The notes under the pieces were generated by a model. It worked only from the letters and a program-made list of their open reading frames with translations. It had not been told where the DNA came from and did no database searches. Made by a program: the position numbers and the translations under genes. Of a DNA stretch of 64,000 bases, positions 17,907-27,071 are shown in pieces. The stretch spans positions 62,001 to 126,000 of the forward strand of contig NZ_JAPNXS010000003.1 of assembly GCF_030397575.1 (NCBI RefSeq). The letters run 5' to 3'. Each line of letters starts with the position of its first letter. Position 1 is the first letter of the stretch. Source of the stretch: Psychromonas sp. 14N.309.X.WAT.B.A12 (GTDB lineage Bacteria > Pseudomonadota > Gammaproteobacteria > Enterobacterales > Psychromonadaceae).

Positions 17907-18368
17907 ATGAAAAAAATCCAACTTTATACAGATGGTTCATGTCTTGGCAATCCTGGCCCAGGTGGTTACGGCGCTATTTTGATTTTTAATGAGCATCGCA
18001 AAGAGTTGTCTGAAGGTTATGCGAGAACTACCAATAACCGAATGGAGATGCTTGCTTGTGTAAAAGGACTAGAAAGTTTAACTGAAAAGTGCGAAGTTGA
18101 TGTTACTACTGATAGCCAATACGTGCGTCAAGGGATCACACAATGGATCCACAATTGGAAAAAACGAGGCTGGAAAACAGCAGCTAAAGCGCCAGTTAAA
18201 AATGTTGACCTGTGGAAAGCATTAGATGCAGCTCAAGAAAAACACACGGTACATTGGCATTGGGTAAAAGGTCACTCTGGACATCCTGAAAATGAACGTT
18301 GTGATGATTTAGCTCGAGAAGCGGCGGAAGCAAACCCTATTCAAGTGGATCAAGGGTTTGACGGTTAA
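17907..18368 (+). CDS. rnhA: Ribonuclease HI
   Basis: RNase HI degrades the RNA strand of RNA-DNA hybrids. Starting at ATG 17907 gives [20 protein letters not shown] and 153 residues, matching E. coli (155). In-frame GTG 17895 and ATG 17898 exist but lack support from homologues and have no good ribosome site. The four catalytic acids are visible in YTDGSC, NRMEML, TTDSQYV and ERCDDLA, with the [12 protein letters not shown] loop histidine. It ends four bases inside the convergent methyltransferase gene. Confidence 0.96.
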   Translation: MKKIQLYTDGSCLGNPGPGGYGAILIFNEHRKELSEGYARTTNNRMEMLACVKGLESLTEKCEVDVTTDSQYVRQGITQWIHNWKKRGWKTAAKAPVKNVDLWKALDAAQEKHTVHWHWVKGHSGHPENERCDDLAREAAEANPIQVDQGFDG

Positions 18369-19099
18369 GACGATGTTTTCGAATGTGACTGTTTAGTGGC
18401 GACAGGACGGTTATTGATAATTGCTTTGTTAAATTTAAACCCTGTTTTTATGCGCGTCATAGGCGTGCACTGCTTTTTTGCTACAATAAAATAGATGCTA
18501 CAAAAGGTTGATAGGTATTGTCGGCCTATTTTTTCTATCAATGATAAAATCGCATTTTTAGGTTGTGGAGAAATATAATCAAAGTGTTTTTTTTGTTTTA
18601 TTTCAAAGCCTAGTAAATGCAACCAATCTATCACTCGGTTAGGTGCAAACAGGCGGGCAGTATGTTCGCTTTTTGAAGAAAGTAATGATCGGCAACCAAA
18701 TAAGCTGTATGGATTAAAACCACTAATAATTAATATGCCATCTAGCGTTAAGACTCTATCTATCTCTCTTAACAACTGGTGTGGGTCGCTAGAAAAGTCG
18801 AGCTCATGGACTAAAATACACAGGTCTATAGTCGCATCTTGAAAAGGTAAGTGGTGCAAGTCACTTCTTAAGCCGATATCCTGACCATCTTGCGCACAAT
18901 TAATTTGATGGAGAATAGGGCATTTATTGGTCTTCAATTGTGTGCTTAAATGGCCTAGCTTTAATAGATGATAGCCAAAGCTATGTGAAATAGCCTCATC
19001 TATCAAATGTTGTGTTTGTGCGTGTAAGTAACGCCCATTATTTAATTGTAACCAATCTGTTATGGGTGCTAAATTACGTGACGTTTTTGCTATTTTCAT
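18365..19099 (-). CDS. SAM-dependent methyltransferase, YafS-like
   Basis: This 244-residue protein has a class I methyltransferase core (methyltransferase type 11): the post-I acidic region [26 protein letters not shown] and [24 protein letters not shown]. The usual GxGxG motif I is not obvious: [13 protein letters not shown] occupies its place. E. coli YafS lies at the same place between gloB and rnhA. The substrate is unknown. It is convergent with rnhA (4-bp overlap) and divergent from gloB. The last 30 residues are basic and low in complexity. Confidence 0.82.
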   Translation of the reverse strand: MKIAKTSRNLAPITDWLQLNNGRYLHAQTQHLIDEAISHSFGYHLLKLGHLSTQLKTNKCPILHQINCAQDGQDIGLRSDLHHLPFQDATIDLCILVHELDFSSDPHQLLREIDRVLTLDGILIISGFNPYSLFGCRSLLSSKSEHTARLFAPNRVIDWLHLLGFEIKQKKHFDYISPQPKNAILSLIEKIGRQYLSTFCSIYFIVAKKQCTPMTRIKTGFKFNKAIINNRPVATKQSHSKTSS

Positions 19100-19136
19100 C
19101 TATTTTCACCCCCTAAACTGAAAGTTGAGACAAATT

Positions 19137-19904
19137 ATGTTTACTGTATTAACTATACCTGCTTTTGATGACAACTATATTTGGCTTATTAAAGATAGTC
19201 AAAGCCAACGCTGTGTTGTTGTTGATCCCGGTGAAGCAGAGCCCGTATTAGCAATATTAGCGGCGCAGGATCTTTTTATTGAAGCAATTCTGATCACTCA
19301 TCACCATCATGATCACACTGGTGGTGTCGCAGCATTAATAGCAGATAACCCTGGTATCAAAGTATTTAGCAAAGCGCCACTTTTTGAGGGAGCTACATTA
19401 GTTGACGACAATGACCAAGTTTCATTATTAGACGGCCGCTTAACCTTAAAAGTATGCCAAGTAGCAGGCCATACATTAGATCATATTGCCTACTTCAATG
19501 AACAAGTTCTATTTTGTGGAGATACTCTATTTTCAGGTGGTTGTGGGCGTGTTTTTGAAGGGACACATCAACAGATGTATCAAGCCTTATCGCGATTAAG
19601 CTCATTAAATGATAATACTAAAGTTTATTGTGCCCATGAATATACACAAAACAACCTAATTTTTGCGTTAGCTGTTGATCCAAATAACCAAGATTTATTA
19701 GGTTATATTAAGCAAGTTAGTAAATTACGCCAACAAGGGGTACCTACCATTCCAACGACGATTGCAAAGGAAAAACTTATAAATCCTTTTTTACGTTGTG
19801 AAGATCCTGCATTGTTAGCGAATGTGCAGAATATATTAGCCCAGCCGATAACTGCTGGAGAGGGATTATTCAAGGCTTTGCGTACTCACAAAGATCATTT
19901 TTGA
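19137..19904 (+). CDS. gloB: Hydroxyacylglutathione hydrolase (glyoxalase II)
   Basis: GloB hydrolyses S-lactoylglutathione, the second step of methylglyoxal detoxification. The metallo-beta-lactamase motif THHHHDHTGG is intact, followed by GHTLDHIAYF, FCGDTLFSGGCGRVFEG and the CAHEYT histidine. Starting at ATG 19137 gives MFTVLTIPAFDDNYIWLI and 255 residues (E. coli 251). An upstream TTG at 19125 overlaps the GAGA ribosome site and is unlikely. The order methyltransferase-gloB-mltD matches E. coli. Confidence 0.96.
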   Translation: MFTVLTIPAFDDNYIWLIKDSQSQRCVVVDPGEAEPVLAILAAQDLFIEAILITHHHHDHTGGVAALIADNPGIKVFSKAPLFEGATLVDDNDQVSLLDGRLTLKVCQVAGHTLDHIAYFNEQVLFCGDTLFSGGCGRVFEGTHQQMYQALSRLSSLNDNTKVYCAHEYTQNNLIFALAVDPNNQDLLGYIKQVSKLRQQGVPTIPTTIAKEKLINPFLRCEDPALLANVQNILAQPITAGEGLFKALRTHKDHF

Positions 19905-19961
19905 TTCAATAGAGAAAAGCACATAGAATACACGGCCTACTTTTTTGAAAATGGCTCAACA

Positions 19962-21563
19962 ATGAAATTGTTTTTCTCTATATTTTTTACTTTTCTCCTG
20001 AGTGCTTGTCAAAGCACTTCATTACAAACAACTGCCCCTGTTGAGTTATCTAGCGAAGAAGTTTTAGATAACACTCAGATAGTAAGCAATAGCGGAGTGG
20101 TGAAACACGCTAATGTCACTAAAAGTGTCGAAGTAGAGGTTCCTTTTGCTGAAAGACACTATGATAACCTTTGGCTAAAATTAGCAGAAGGTTTTGAATT
20201 TGAAGTGCCTGATAACCCTCGCATTGCTGCACAGCGTGATTACTACTTAAAACATCCTGCATACCTTCAGCGTGTATCAAAACGTGCTGAGCCTTTTCTG
20301 TGGTTGATCGTCGAGCAAATTGAAAATAACAACCTACCACTTGAAATTGCTTTATTACCTATTGTGGAAAGTGCCTTTGACCCCTTTGCTTATTCACCTG
20401 CTGGCGCATCAGGGTTATGGCAGTTTATGCCAACTTCAGGACAACGTTTTGGTTTACAACAAGATTGGTGGTACGACGGGCGAAGAGATGTTTATGCATC
20501 AACTCGTAGTGCTTTAAATTATATGCAAGTGCTACACAATTACTTAGGGAAGGATTGGTTATATGCCTTTGCTGCTTATAATTCTGGTGAAGGGCGAGTA
20601 GAAAGAGCCATTAGAAAAAATAAAAAAGCCGGTAAACCAACTGACTATTGGAGTCTGTCTTTACCTAAAGAAACGCAAAAATATGTACCTAAGTTCCTAG
20701 CGTTAGTGGATATTTTACGTAATCATGAAGCTTATGGTATAGAGCTACCACATATCCCTAATACTCAAGCCCTGACTTATGTCGATATCGAATCTCAGAT
20801 GGATTTAGCTTACGCGGCTGAATTATCCGAACTGACGGTCTCTGAAATTCAATTATTGAACCCTGCATTTAATCATTGGGCAACTTCCCCTGAAGGACCA
20901 CATCGTTTGTTACTACCGACAGCGATCGCGGAGCAATTCTCAAACAAGCTAGCTAAAATAGATAAAAGCCAACGCATTCGTTGGGATCGTTACCTAGTGA
21001 GATCGGGGGATAGCTTGAGTGTCATTGCTCAAAGAAAACAAACAACAACACGTGTTTTAAAACAGATTAATGATTTAGATAGTTCATTTATTAAAGTTGG
21101 CCAAGCGTTATTAATACCGATTGCAACTAAAGAGCAGCAGCAGAATTTATCTTTACAAGCAGAACAGTATGAAAAAATAGCTGCAACAAGTGCGACAACC
21201 AATAAAAAGGTAATACATAAAGTAGTAGAGGGCGATACGCTTTGGGATATTAGTAAAGAGTATAAAGTAACCTCTATGCAAATTGCTAAGTGGAATGGTT
21301 TTAACGTTAAAAAAACATTACGTTTAGGAGAGAAGTTAACGATTTGGAAAGCTGTGCCGACTTTAGCTATTACGCAAGATAAGAATATTACCAGAAAAGT
21401 CACTTATCATGTGCGCTCGGGAGATTCTTTAGGTGGTATAGCACAGAAATTTAAAGTGAAAACAGCAGACTTAATTCGTTGGAATAAAATTAAAAATAGT
21501 AAGTACATTAAGATAGGTCAGCAGCTTCAAGTATATGTTGATGTTACTAAGTCTAATACTTAA
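19962..21563 (+). CDS. mltD: Membrane-bound lytic murein transglycosylase D with three LysM domains
   Basis: MltD cleaves peptidoglycan glycan strands from the inner face of the outer membrane. The lipoprotein signal ends LLSACQS (lipobox). The SLT domain (about residues 110-270) has the catalytic glutamate in LLPIVESAFDPFAYS followed by GASGLWQFMP. Three LysM repeats follow: YLVRSGDSLSVIAQR, HKVVEGDTLWDISKE and YHVRSGDSLGGIAQK. E. coli MltD has two LysM repeats in 452 residues; the 533 residues here are explained by the third. It is 57 bp after gloB. Confidence 0.95.
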   Translation: MKLFFSIFFTFLLSACQSTSLQTTAPVELSSEEVLDNTQIVSNSGVVKHANVTKSVEVEVPFAERHYDNLWLKLAEGFEFEVPDNPRIAAQRDYYLKHPAYLQRVSKRAEPFLWLIVEQIENNNLPLEIALLPIVESAFDPFAYSPAGASGLWQFMPTSGQRFGLQQDWWYDGRRDVYASTRSALNYMQVLHNYLGKDWLYAFAAYNSGEGRVERAIRKNKKAGKPTDYWSLSLPKETQKYVPKFLALVDILRNHEAYGIELPHIPNTQALTYVDIESQMDLAYAAELSELTVSEIQLLNPAFNHWATSPEGPHRLLLPTAIAEQFSNKLAKIDKSQRIRWDRYLVRSGDSLSVIAQRKQTTTRVLKQINDLDSSFIKVGQALLIPIATKEQQQNLSLQAEQYEKIAATSATTNKKVIHKVVEGDTLWDISKEYKVTSMQIAKWNGFNVKKTLRLGEKLTIWKAVPTLAITQDKNITRKVTYHVRSGDSLGGIAQKFKVKTADLIRWNKIKNSKYIKIGQQLQVYVDVTKSNT

Positions 21564-21598
21564 AACCGGCTTTATATTATTATGAATAGTCAGTTCAA

Positions 21599-21634
21599 GC
21601 TAAGAGTTGTGCTTTACTCTGCATGGCACTTAGC
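21599..21634. repeat. Imperfect 14-bp inverted repeat after mltD
   Basis: GCTAAGAGTTGTGC (21599-21612) can pair with GCATGGCACTTAGC (21621-21634) with one mismatch and several G-U pairs over an 8-nt loop. No T-run follows directly, so it is not a classical terminator. It may stop or stabilise the mltD transcript. Confidence 0.4.
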
Positions 21635-21735
21635 GTGAATAACTCTAGTTTTATTAATGCTAAATATATTATTTCTAGATATATGAATAACCAGAAATAA
21701 TAGTGGTACAGAAAAATTTAAGTCATGTTCGTCTA

Positions 21736-22305
21736 TTAGGTTTTGTTTAGGCTATCTACGCTTTCAGAGACATTATGAGCAGCCAATTGAATGTCACTCA
21801 TTGCCTGTTCAATATGTTGAACTTGCTGTCTCCCTTTCTCTGCAAGTTCAGATACTGCATTGATAGCTTGTTGCACATTTTGTGTTACTTCTTGGTTATT
21901 TGTGACTACATCTGATATCTCTTTGGTTGACTCTGTTGTACATGAAGCTAACTGCCTTACTTCATCTGCTACCACGGGAAAACCTCGACCTTGTTCACCT
22001 GCTCTAGCAGCTTCTATAGCTGCATTTAATGCTAATAAGTTGGTTTGGTCTGCGAGCATCGATGCGTTTTTAACTAAAGCTTCACGTTCGGCATTATGTG
22101 TAATGCTACTAGCGAATTTAATTACTTTATTACTTTGATCTACGCTTAGGTTATAGGTGGCTTGAAGCCACAAATCATTGCTATTTTCACCTTTTCTGAG
22201 GAACTGCCCAGTTTTAAATTAATGTCGCTGTAAGCCTTCCCAAAATGTAGGGTTCTCTTGATAAAAAGTACCATCACAAAATATTTTATGATGCTGGCTT
22301 TGGAT
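21736..22305 (-). pseudogene. Broken PAS-type methyl-accepting chemotaxis receptor
   Basis: On the minus strand one frame reads SQHHKIFCDG, then NPTFWEGLQRH, a TAA stop at 22221-22219, then [20 protein letters not shown] and on through VIKFASSIT into the signalling hairpin tip [20 protein letters not shown]. This is the PAS-plus-signalling layout of Aer-like receptors. Three lesions are visible: an in-frame nonsense codon, loss of everything upstream of the PAS half (stops in the next codons), and a missing stretch of helix between [12 protein letters not shown] and SMLADQTN where the N-terminal half of the hairpin belongs. In the tip, GFAVVADEV has become GFPVVADEV. It is surely inactive as a receptor. 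The 145-codon open stretch (22173-21736) is only the remaining tail. Confidence 0.88.
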
Positions 22306-22754
22306 GCTAGGAAGTGGGTATTGTACGGCACTTAAACTTTTTCATTGGCTAAGTGTTAAAACAATGGGCTATTAATGGAAATGTATACTAGTGCCTTACA
22401 AGCGTATTGAGGTGCATTTCATATTATTCATGTGCTTTTAAATGTGCAGAGTTTAGCTTTAATGTATTTATTTGATTGAATAGTATAGTTTTTGATTAGC
22501 TATTTGTTCGTTAAATAAACTATTTTATTCGTATATTTGTATCACTTTAAAATAATCACTAGCCAGTTTGGTAAGCGTCTTTGACTACTCCATATTAGAT
22601 AATTCAAACTTTATAGCGGTAGTGTGTACTATCAAACGTTGCATTTTTTTTATCTTGGAAGCTATAATTGATTTTGTTTAATAATCTCATACTTTTTTTT
22701 GATGTAATTGTTTGAATTTATTGTGAGTATGGATGCATAGAAGAGAAGTCATAA
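22306..22754. other. Non-coding gap upstream of prsK
   Basis: About 450 bp of AT-rich sequence without a supported gene. It probably holds the promoter of prsK and decayed upstream sequence of the receptor pseudogene. A run of nine T lies at 22693-22701. I found no convincing -24/-12 (sigma-54) element. Confidence 0.4.
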
Positions 22755-24794
22755 ATGGAATTTAGTCTCAGTTTACTAGAAGGGAACTGGTTAAAAAGCT
22801 GTGTGGAAATAGCATTAGCGATCATTATTCTTTTTAAAGTACCTATTCTACGTATTAGAATTAGTCTATTTGCTTGCGCTGTTATTTCTGTTATTTGGCA
22901 TAGTTCAGTACCTGAGTCTATCTCTGCAGCGTCCTTTTCATGGAGTTTTCTATTATTAGAATCACTCCGATATTTGTCTTGGATCATCGTTTTACTTTAT
23001 CTATTAATGCTCAGCAGGCAATCAAAGTTGCCTAATAGTTGGGCGTATAGTTTGTACACAGCTTTGACGATTATATTAGTCCTGTTTTTATATAATATAG
23101 ATAACGAAGCGCTATTCCCTTCTCCTGTATTAGCGCTGTACCTTAAAATCCTATTAGGGTTATTTGGAGTGGTTATTTGTGAACAGTTGATTCGAGATGA
23201 TCATTCTAGTCGCATGACCAAGTTAGTTGCTCTTGTTGCTTTTATTCTTTTTTCTTATGACATTATTGTTTTTTCGTTATTGTTGTTAAGCAGTGATTTA
23301 CATGCTTCTTTATGGGAAACCAGAACGGTTATTAGCTCGGTTACTTCATTAATCTTAGCGTTAAGTATTATATTTTATGCGAATCAATTAAAAGAGCGCA
23401 GCCGTTTCAAGCTTTCTAATAGCGTGATTATTTTCAATACAAGCTTAACTGTGGTCGGTGGCTTTTTAATTGCGATTGCTTTACTTGCCTCTGCCTTTGA
23501 TTATTTTGAAATTAGTTGGTTAAGTGCATCAAAAGTAATTTTATATGTACTCGCAGTGTTCTTGCTGATTGCCTTATCCTTGTCTGAAAAAATAAGAGAT
23601 AGCTTTGTTGTGTGGACAAGTAAACATTTCTTTGCACATAAATATGATTATAAAAAACAGTGGATTCAACTTGATTCATTACTATCCAAACAGCACAAAA
23701 ATCAAAACTGTTATGATATTTCGCTTAATGCATTAAAAACCATATTTCATTGTAATGCTGGTGGTATTTGGGTGAAAGGGCAGCAATTTTATACCTCTGT
23801 CGCCACACAAAACCTGAACTTCTCAGGAAGTTTTCCTATTGAGTCACACCATAGTGATTTGATACAAAAGCTAGAAGAAGAGGAATGGATTTTTCAAGCA
23901 AGCGAATACGCCAATAAATACGATGCTCAATATAACTCTTATTTACCTGAGTGGGTGCCTAATATTGAAGGGATATGGATAATACTACCTCTTAATAGTG
24001 CATCCGGTTTAATCGGTTTTGCTGTATTGTGTAAAAGTAATTTGAATGAAAAAGAAAAATTAACGTGGGAAGATCTTGATTTGCTTAAGTTAACCGGCCG
24101 CCAAATTGCCAGTTATATTAGTCAAGAGCAAGCATCTGAGAAGCTAATCCAAAATCAGCAATTTGACATGTTTAATAAAATATCTGCTTTTGCTATTCAT
24201 GATATTAAAAATTTAATTGCTCAACAGGGATTAGTTGTAAAAAATGCGGAAAAATATAAACATCATCCAGAGTTTATTGATGATGTTATTGCAACTATTG
24301 CAAATTCGGTGAATAAAATGGATCAGCTCCTTAAAAAAATAAAGGGAGAAGTTGAGTCAAAAACTATTAATTTACATGAATTGCTTAAACAAGCTGTAAA
24401 GATGAATATGAACGGATTGCCAAGTCCTGTTTTTACTTCTGATTGCGATAGTGCTTTTATTAATGGGGATAATGATAAGTTATTAATGGCTATTAATCAT
24501 TTAATCAAAAATGCTCAAGATGCCACGGCTGATGATGGAACGCTGACTTTACATCTACGTAGTCATGATGATCAAATTTGGATAGATATTACTGATACTG
24601 GTATTGGAATGGACCAAGCGTTTATTAAAAATGAGCTGTTTCAGCCATTTAACAGCACCAAAGAAAATGAAGGGATGGGCATTGGCGCCTTTCAAATTCG
24701 TGAAATTATCCATGGCTTAAATGGTGAATTAATTGTTGAAAGCACGCCTCAGATAGGGAGTAAATTTTCAATATATTTACCCATGCTAAGTTAA
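22755..24794 (+). CDS. prsK: XrtA/PEP-CTERM-system sensor histidine kinase PrsK
   Basis: This is a 679-residue kinase with an N-terminal membrane domain of about eight hydrophobic spans (residues 10 to about 285), a GAF-like cytoplasmic domain (about 310-460), a dimerisation/phosphoacceptor segment with H482 in FAIHDIKNLIAQQG, and an HATPase domain with NHLIKNAQDA (N box), DITDTGIGMD (G1) and EGMGIGAFQIREI (G2). The multi-span N-terminus and the HD(I/L)KN phosphoacceptor box are typical of PrsK. It is the first gene of the exopolysaccharide block; its partner PrsR is encoded 4.5 kb downstream at 29291. The signal sensed is unknown. Confidence 0.9.
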   Translation: MEFSLSLLEGNWLKSCVEIALAIIILFKVPILRIRISLFACAVISVIWHSSVPESISAASFSWSFLLLESLRYLSWIIVLLYLLMLSRQSKLPNSWAYSLYTALTIILVLFLYNIDNEALFPSPVLALYLKILLGLFGVVICEQLIRDDHSSRMTKLVALVAFILFSYDIIVFSLLLLSSDLHASLWETRTVISSVTSLILALSIIFYANQLKERSRFKLSNSVIIFNTSLTVVGGFLIAIALLASAFDYFEISWLSASKVILYVLAVFLLIALSLSEKIRDSFVVWTSKHFFAHKYDYKKQWIQLDSLLSKQHKNQNCYDISLNALKTIFHCNAGGIWVKGQQFYTSVATQNLNFSGSFPIESHHSDLIQKLEEEEWIFQASEYANKYDAQYNSYLPEWVPNIEGIWIILPLNSASGLIGFAVLCKSNLNEKEKLTWEDLDLLKLTGRQIASYISQEQASEKLIQNQQFDMFNKISAFAIHDIKNLIAQQGLVVKNAEKYKHHPEFIDDVIATIANSVNKMDQLLKKIKGEVESKTINLHELLKQAVKMNMNGLPSPVFTSDCDSAFINGDNDKLLMAINHLIKNAQDATADDGTLTLHLRSHDDQIWIDITDTGIGMDQAFIKNELFQPFNSTKENEGMGIGAFQIREIIHGLNGELIVESTPQIGSKFSIYLPMLS

Positions 24795-24908
24795 TTAACA
24801 ATTTTCAAAACAGTTATCATAGATGGAATGTTAAAGTGCGAGGGAGTAGCCATTAGATTAATGTTTTACTCTTAATATAATGTTTATTAGTTAAATTTTA
24901 AAAGAGAG

Positions 24909-25523
24909 ATGGATATGAAAAATTACCTTATAGCACTGTGTTGTGCCGTGATTATTTCTGGATGTGCAAAGACAGAAGTGTTGAGTGAAGCACCTTATGC
25001 TGATCGAGTGAAGTTTTCTGAATATAAAATAGGGAACAATGATCAGTTACTAGTAAGTGTATGGAAAAATACAGAGTTATCAATCAGTGTACCAGTACGT
25101 CCTGATGGTAAAATTTCAATGCCGTTAGTCGGTGATGCACAAGCACAGGGGTTAACACCTGAAGCATTGGCGACAGAACTCGCTGATAAGCTAAGTAAAT
25201 ATATCCGAGCGCCTAATGTTACTGTGGTTGTACAAGCTGCAAACAGTGCGTCTTACTCAAGTCGAGTGCGCATTACTGGTGCTGTGAATGCGCCATTATC
25301 TATTCCTTATTACACCGATCTTAACGTATTAGATCTAGTGTTAGAGGCGGGTGGATTAACTGAATTTGCTAATGCAGATGAATCGATTTTATACAGAAAA
25401 ACTCCCGAGGGTATTAAGCCTTACCATGTCAATGTTGAGGATATCTTATATCGTGGAATATTAGAGACCAATTACACGTTACGTCCATCTGATATTTTAA
25501 TTATACCTGAGAGTGTGTTTTAA
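24909..25523 (+). CDS. Outer-membrane polysaccharide export lipoprotein (Wza-like, XrtA-associated)
   Basis: About 204 residues with the lipobox IISGCAK and a Poly_export (Wza N-terminal) domain YKIGNNDQLLVSVWKN followed by a SLBB domain (RITGAVNAPLSIPYYTDLNV, LVLEAGGLTEFAN). It is the short form found in exosortase A loci, lacking Wza's long C-terminal helix. It should form the export channel in the outer-membrane complex with the chain-length protein encoded 2 bp downstream. The first ATG (24909) overlaps the AGAGAG ribosome site, so ATG 24915 (MKNYLIAL) may be the real start. Confidence 0.9.
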   Translation: MDMKNYLIALCCAVIISGCAKTEVLSEAPYADRVKFSEYKIGNNDQLLVSVWKNTELSISVPVRPDGKISMPLVGDAQAQGLTPEALATELADKLSKYIRAPNVTVVVQAANSASYSSRVRITGAVNAPLSIPYYTDLNVLDLVLEAGGLTEFANADESILYRKTPEGIKPYHVNVEDILYRGILETNYTLRPSDILIIPESVF

Positions 25524-25525
25524 CA

Positions 25526-27070
25526 ATGGATATTACTGAGATCTTTAAGTACGCCGCAGTTGTTTGGCGTGAAATGTGTCAGCGGAAATTTAAGGTGGCT
25601 TTTGTGGTCACCTTGATTAGTTTTACGATTATGTTTGTCGGCATACTGCGACCACCAAGCTACTCTAGCTCTATTACTATTTTTGCCGATAACCAAAATA
25701 TTATTAAGCCCTTATTGGGGTCTAAAGCATCGGTCACTGAGCTTAAGCAGAATCGAAGTAATCAAGTACGAGATATTATTTACTCTCCTCGTATTTTGTC
25801 TCAGGTAGTTGATAGTGTGTATGGTGAAGATGCTTTTCCAACACCGTTATCGAAAGATATTAAAATTAGCCAAGTACGTAAAAATCTGACTATCGAAGGA
25901 CGTTCAGGTAACTATATTCAAGTGTCTTATAAAGACGATAGTGCAGATAAGACTTTTGAAATATTAAATAAAGTCGTTTCTGTGTTTATTGAAGATAGCG
26001 CAGATACAAAGCGTGAAGAGAGTCGAAGTGCATTCAACTTTATTGATCAACAAGCTGCTTCTTATAAATCATTGCTATTAAATGCCGAAGAAAAGCTTAA
26101 AAGTTTTCAATCGAATAATTTTGATGGCACTGAAGATGAAGTAAATAGCCGTATTGCTAGTTTACGTGCCTCTATTGAAGAGATGAATATTCAAATTCAA
26201 GAGAGTAATACACGTGTAGGTAGCCTAAGACGACAGCTCTCAAGAGAAAGTAAATATGCCGATAATAATTATGAAAGTGCTGTTTACAATAGTCAGTTAA
26301 GAGAATTAAAAAAGCAAAAAGCGGCCTTACAGGTTAACTATGAAGATAGTTATCCTGCGATTATTGATATCAATTATCAAATTAATGATTTGGAAAAAGT
26401 AATTTCTGAAATTGGCACTAAAGAGAGTGCAGAGAGTACTGTGAGTGGAGATTTTAATCCCTTATATGAAGAGTTAAGAAGCTTACTATCTGCTGCTCAA
26501 GTTGAGAATCGTACGCTAGTAAATCGATTAAAAGCCTTTAATCGGCTATTAGATGAATCTTACGAACGTCGTAAACGTATCGCTAATAATAAAGCTGAAT
26601 TGTCAGAGTTAACACGTGATTACAGTGTTTTCCAGGAACAATATGAAGAGATGTTAACTAAAAAAGAAAAAGCACGAATTTCAATGGTGCTTGATATCCA
26701 AGGTCAGGGAGTGAACTACAAACTACAAGAAGCTGCAGCGTACCCAAATAAACCTATTGGTGCTCGTTTTATTCACTTTTTCATTGCCGGACCACTGGTT
26801 GCATTGTTAGTTATTATTGGTGTTTTTGTCGCTAAAATTCTAGTTGATTCAAAAATCAGGTTCTCATCAGAAATTAAAAATATCGAAGGCACTATGTTAT
26901 TGGCGAGCATTCCGCATGCGACTTGCCGTTCTGAAAGTAAAACACGCCGTTTACATAATACCTTTTTATTACTTTATTATATTGTCTGTATGTCTGGTTA
27001 TGTTGCCATTGCGCTTGCCTTTAAATATGGCGCCTCTTTAGACAACATTATTAGATTAGGAGCGTTTTAA
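25526..27070 (+). CDS. Chain-length determinant / polysaccharide co-polymerase (Wzz-like, PEP-CTERM locus type)
   Basis: This 514-residue inner-membrane protein has a transmembrane helix at about 24-42, a large periplasmic coiled-coil domain (long heptad-rich stretch about 170-390, e.g. VNSRIASLRASIEEMNIQIQ), a second transmembrane helix at about 410-430 preceded by AAAYPNKPIG, and an additional C-terminal hydrophobic helix (about 475-495). The proline-containing PNKP motif before TM2 is typical of Wzz proteins. It controls polymer length and pairs with the ATPase that follows 1 bp later. The third hydrophobic segment fits the PEP-CTERM-locus subfamily. Confidence 0.9.
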   Translation: MDITEIFKYAAVVWREMCQRKFKVAFVVTLISFTIMFVGILRPPSYSSSITIFADNQNIIKPLLGSKASVTELKQNRSNQVRDIIYSPRILSQVVDSVYGEDAFPTPLSKDIKISQVRKNLTIEGRSGNYIQVSYKDDSADKTFEILNKVVSVFIEDSADTKREESRSAFNFIDQQAASYKSLLLNAEEKLKSFQSNNFDGTEDEVNSRIASLRASIEEMNIQIQESNTRVGSLRRQLSRESKYADNNYESAVYNSQLRELKKQKAALQVNYEDSYPAIIDINYQINDLEKVISEIGTKESAESTVSGDFNPLYEELRSLLSAAQVENRTLVNRLKAFNRLLDESYERRKRIANNKAELSELTRDYSVFQEQYEEMLTKKEKARISMVLDIQGQGVNYKLQEAAAYPNKPIGARFIHFFIAGPLVALLVIIGVFVAKILVDSKIRFSSEIKNIEGTMLLASIPHATCRSESKTRRLHNTFLLLYYIVCMSGYVAIALAFKYGASLDNIIRLGAF

Positions 27071-27071
27071 T

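Noticed and set aside
22146-22331. 61-residue minus-strand frame upstream of the receptor tail
   Set aside because: It is in a different frame from the receptor homology; the true frame carries the PAS remnants and a stop.
22568-22584. TTGGTAAGCGTCTTTGA as a possible sigma-54 promoter before prsK
   Set aside because: The -24 GG is present, but the -12 GC is not: TG stands in its place. No better site was found in the locus.
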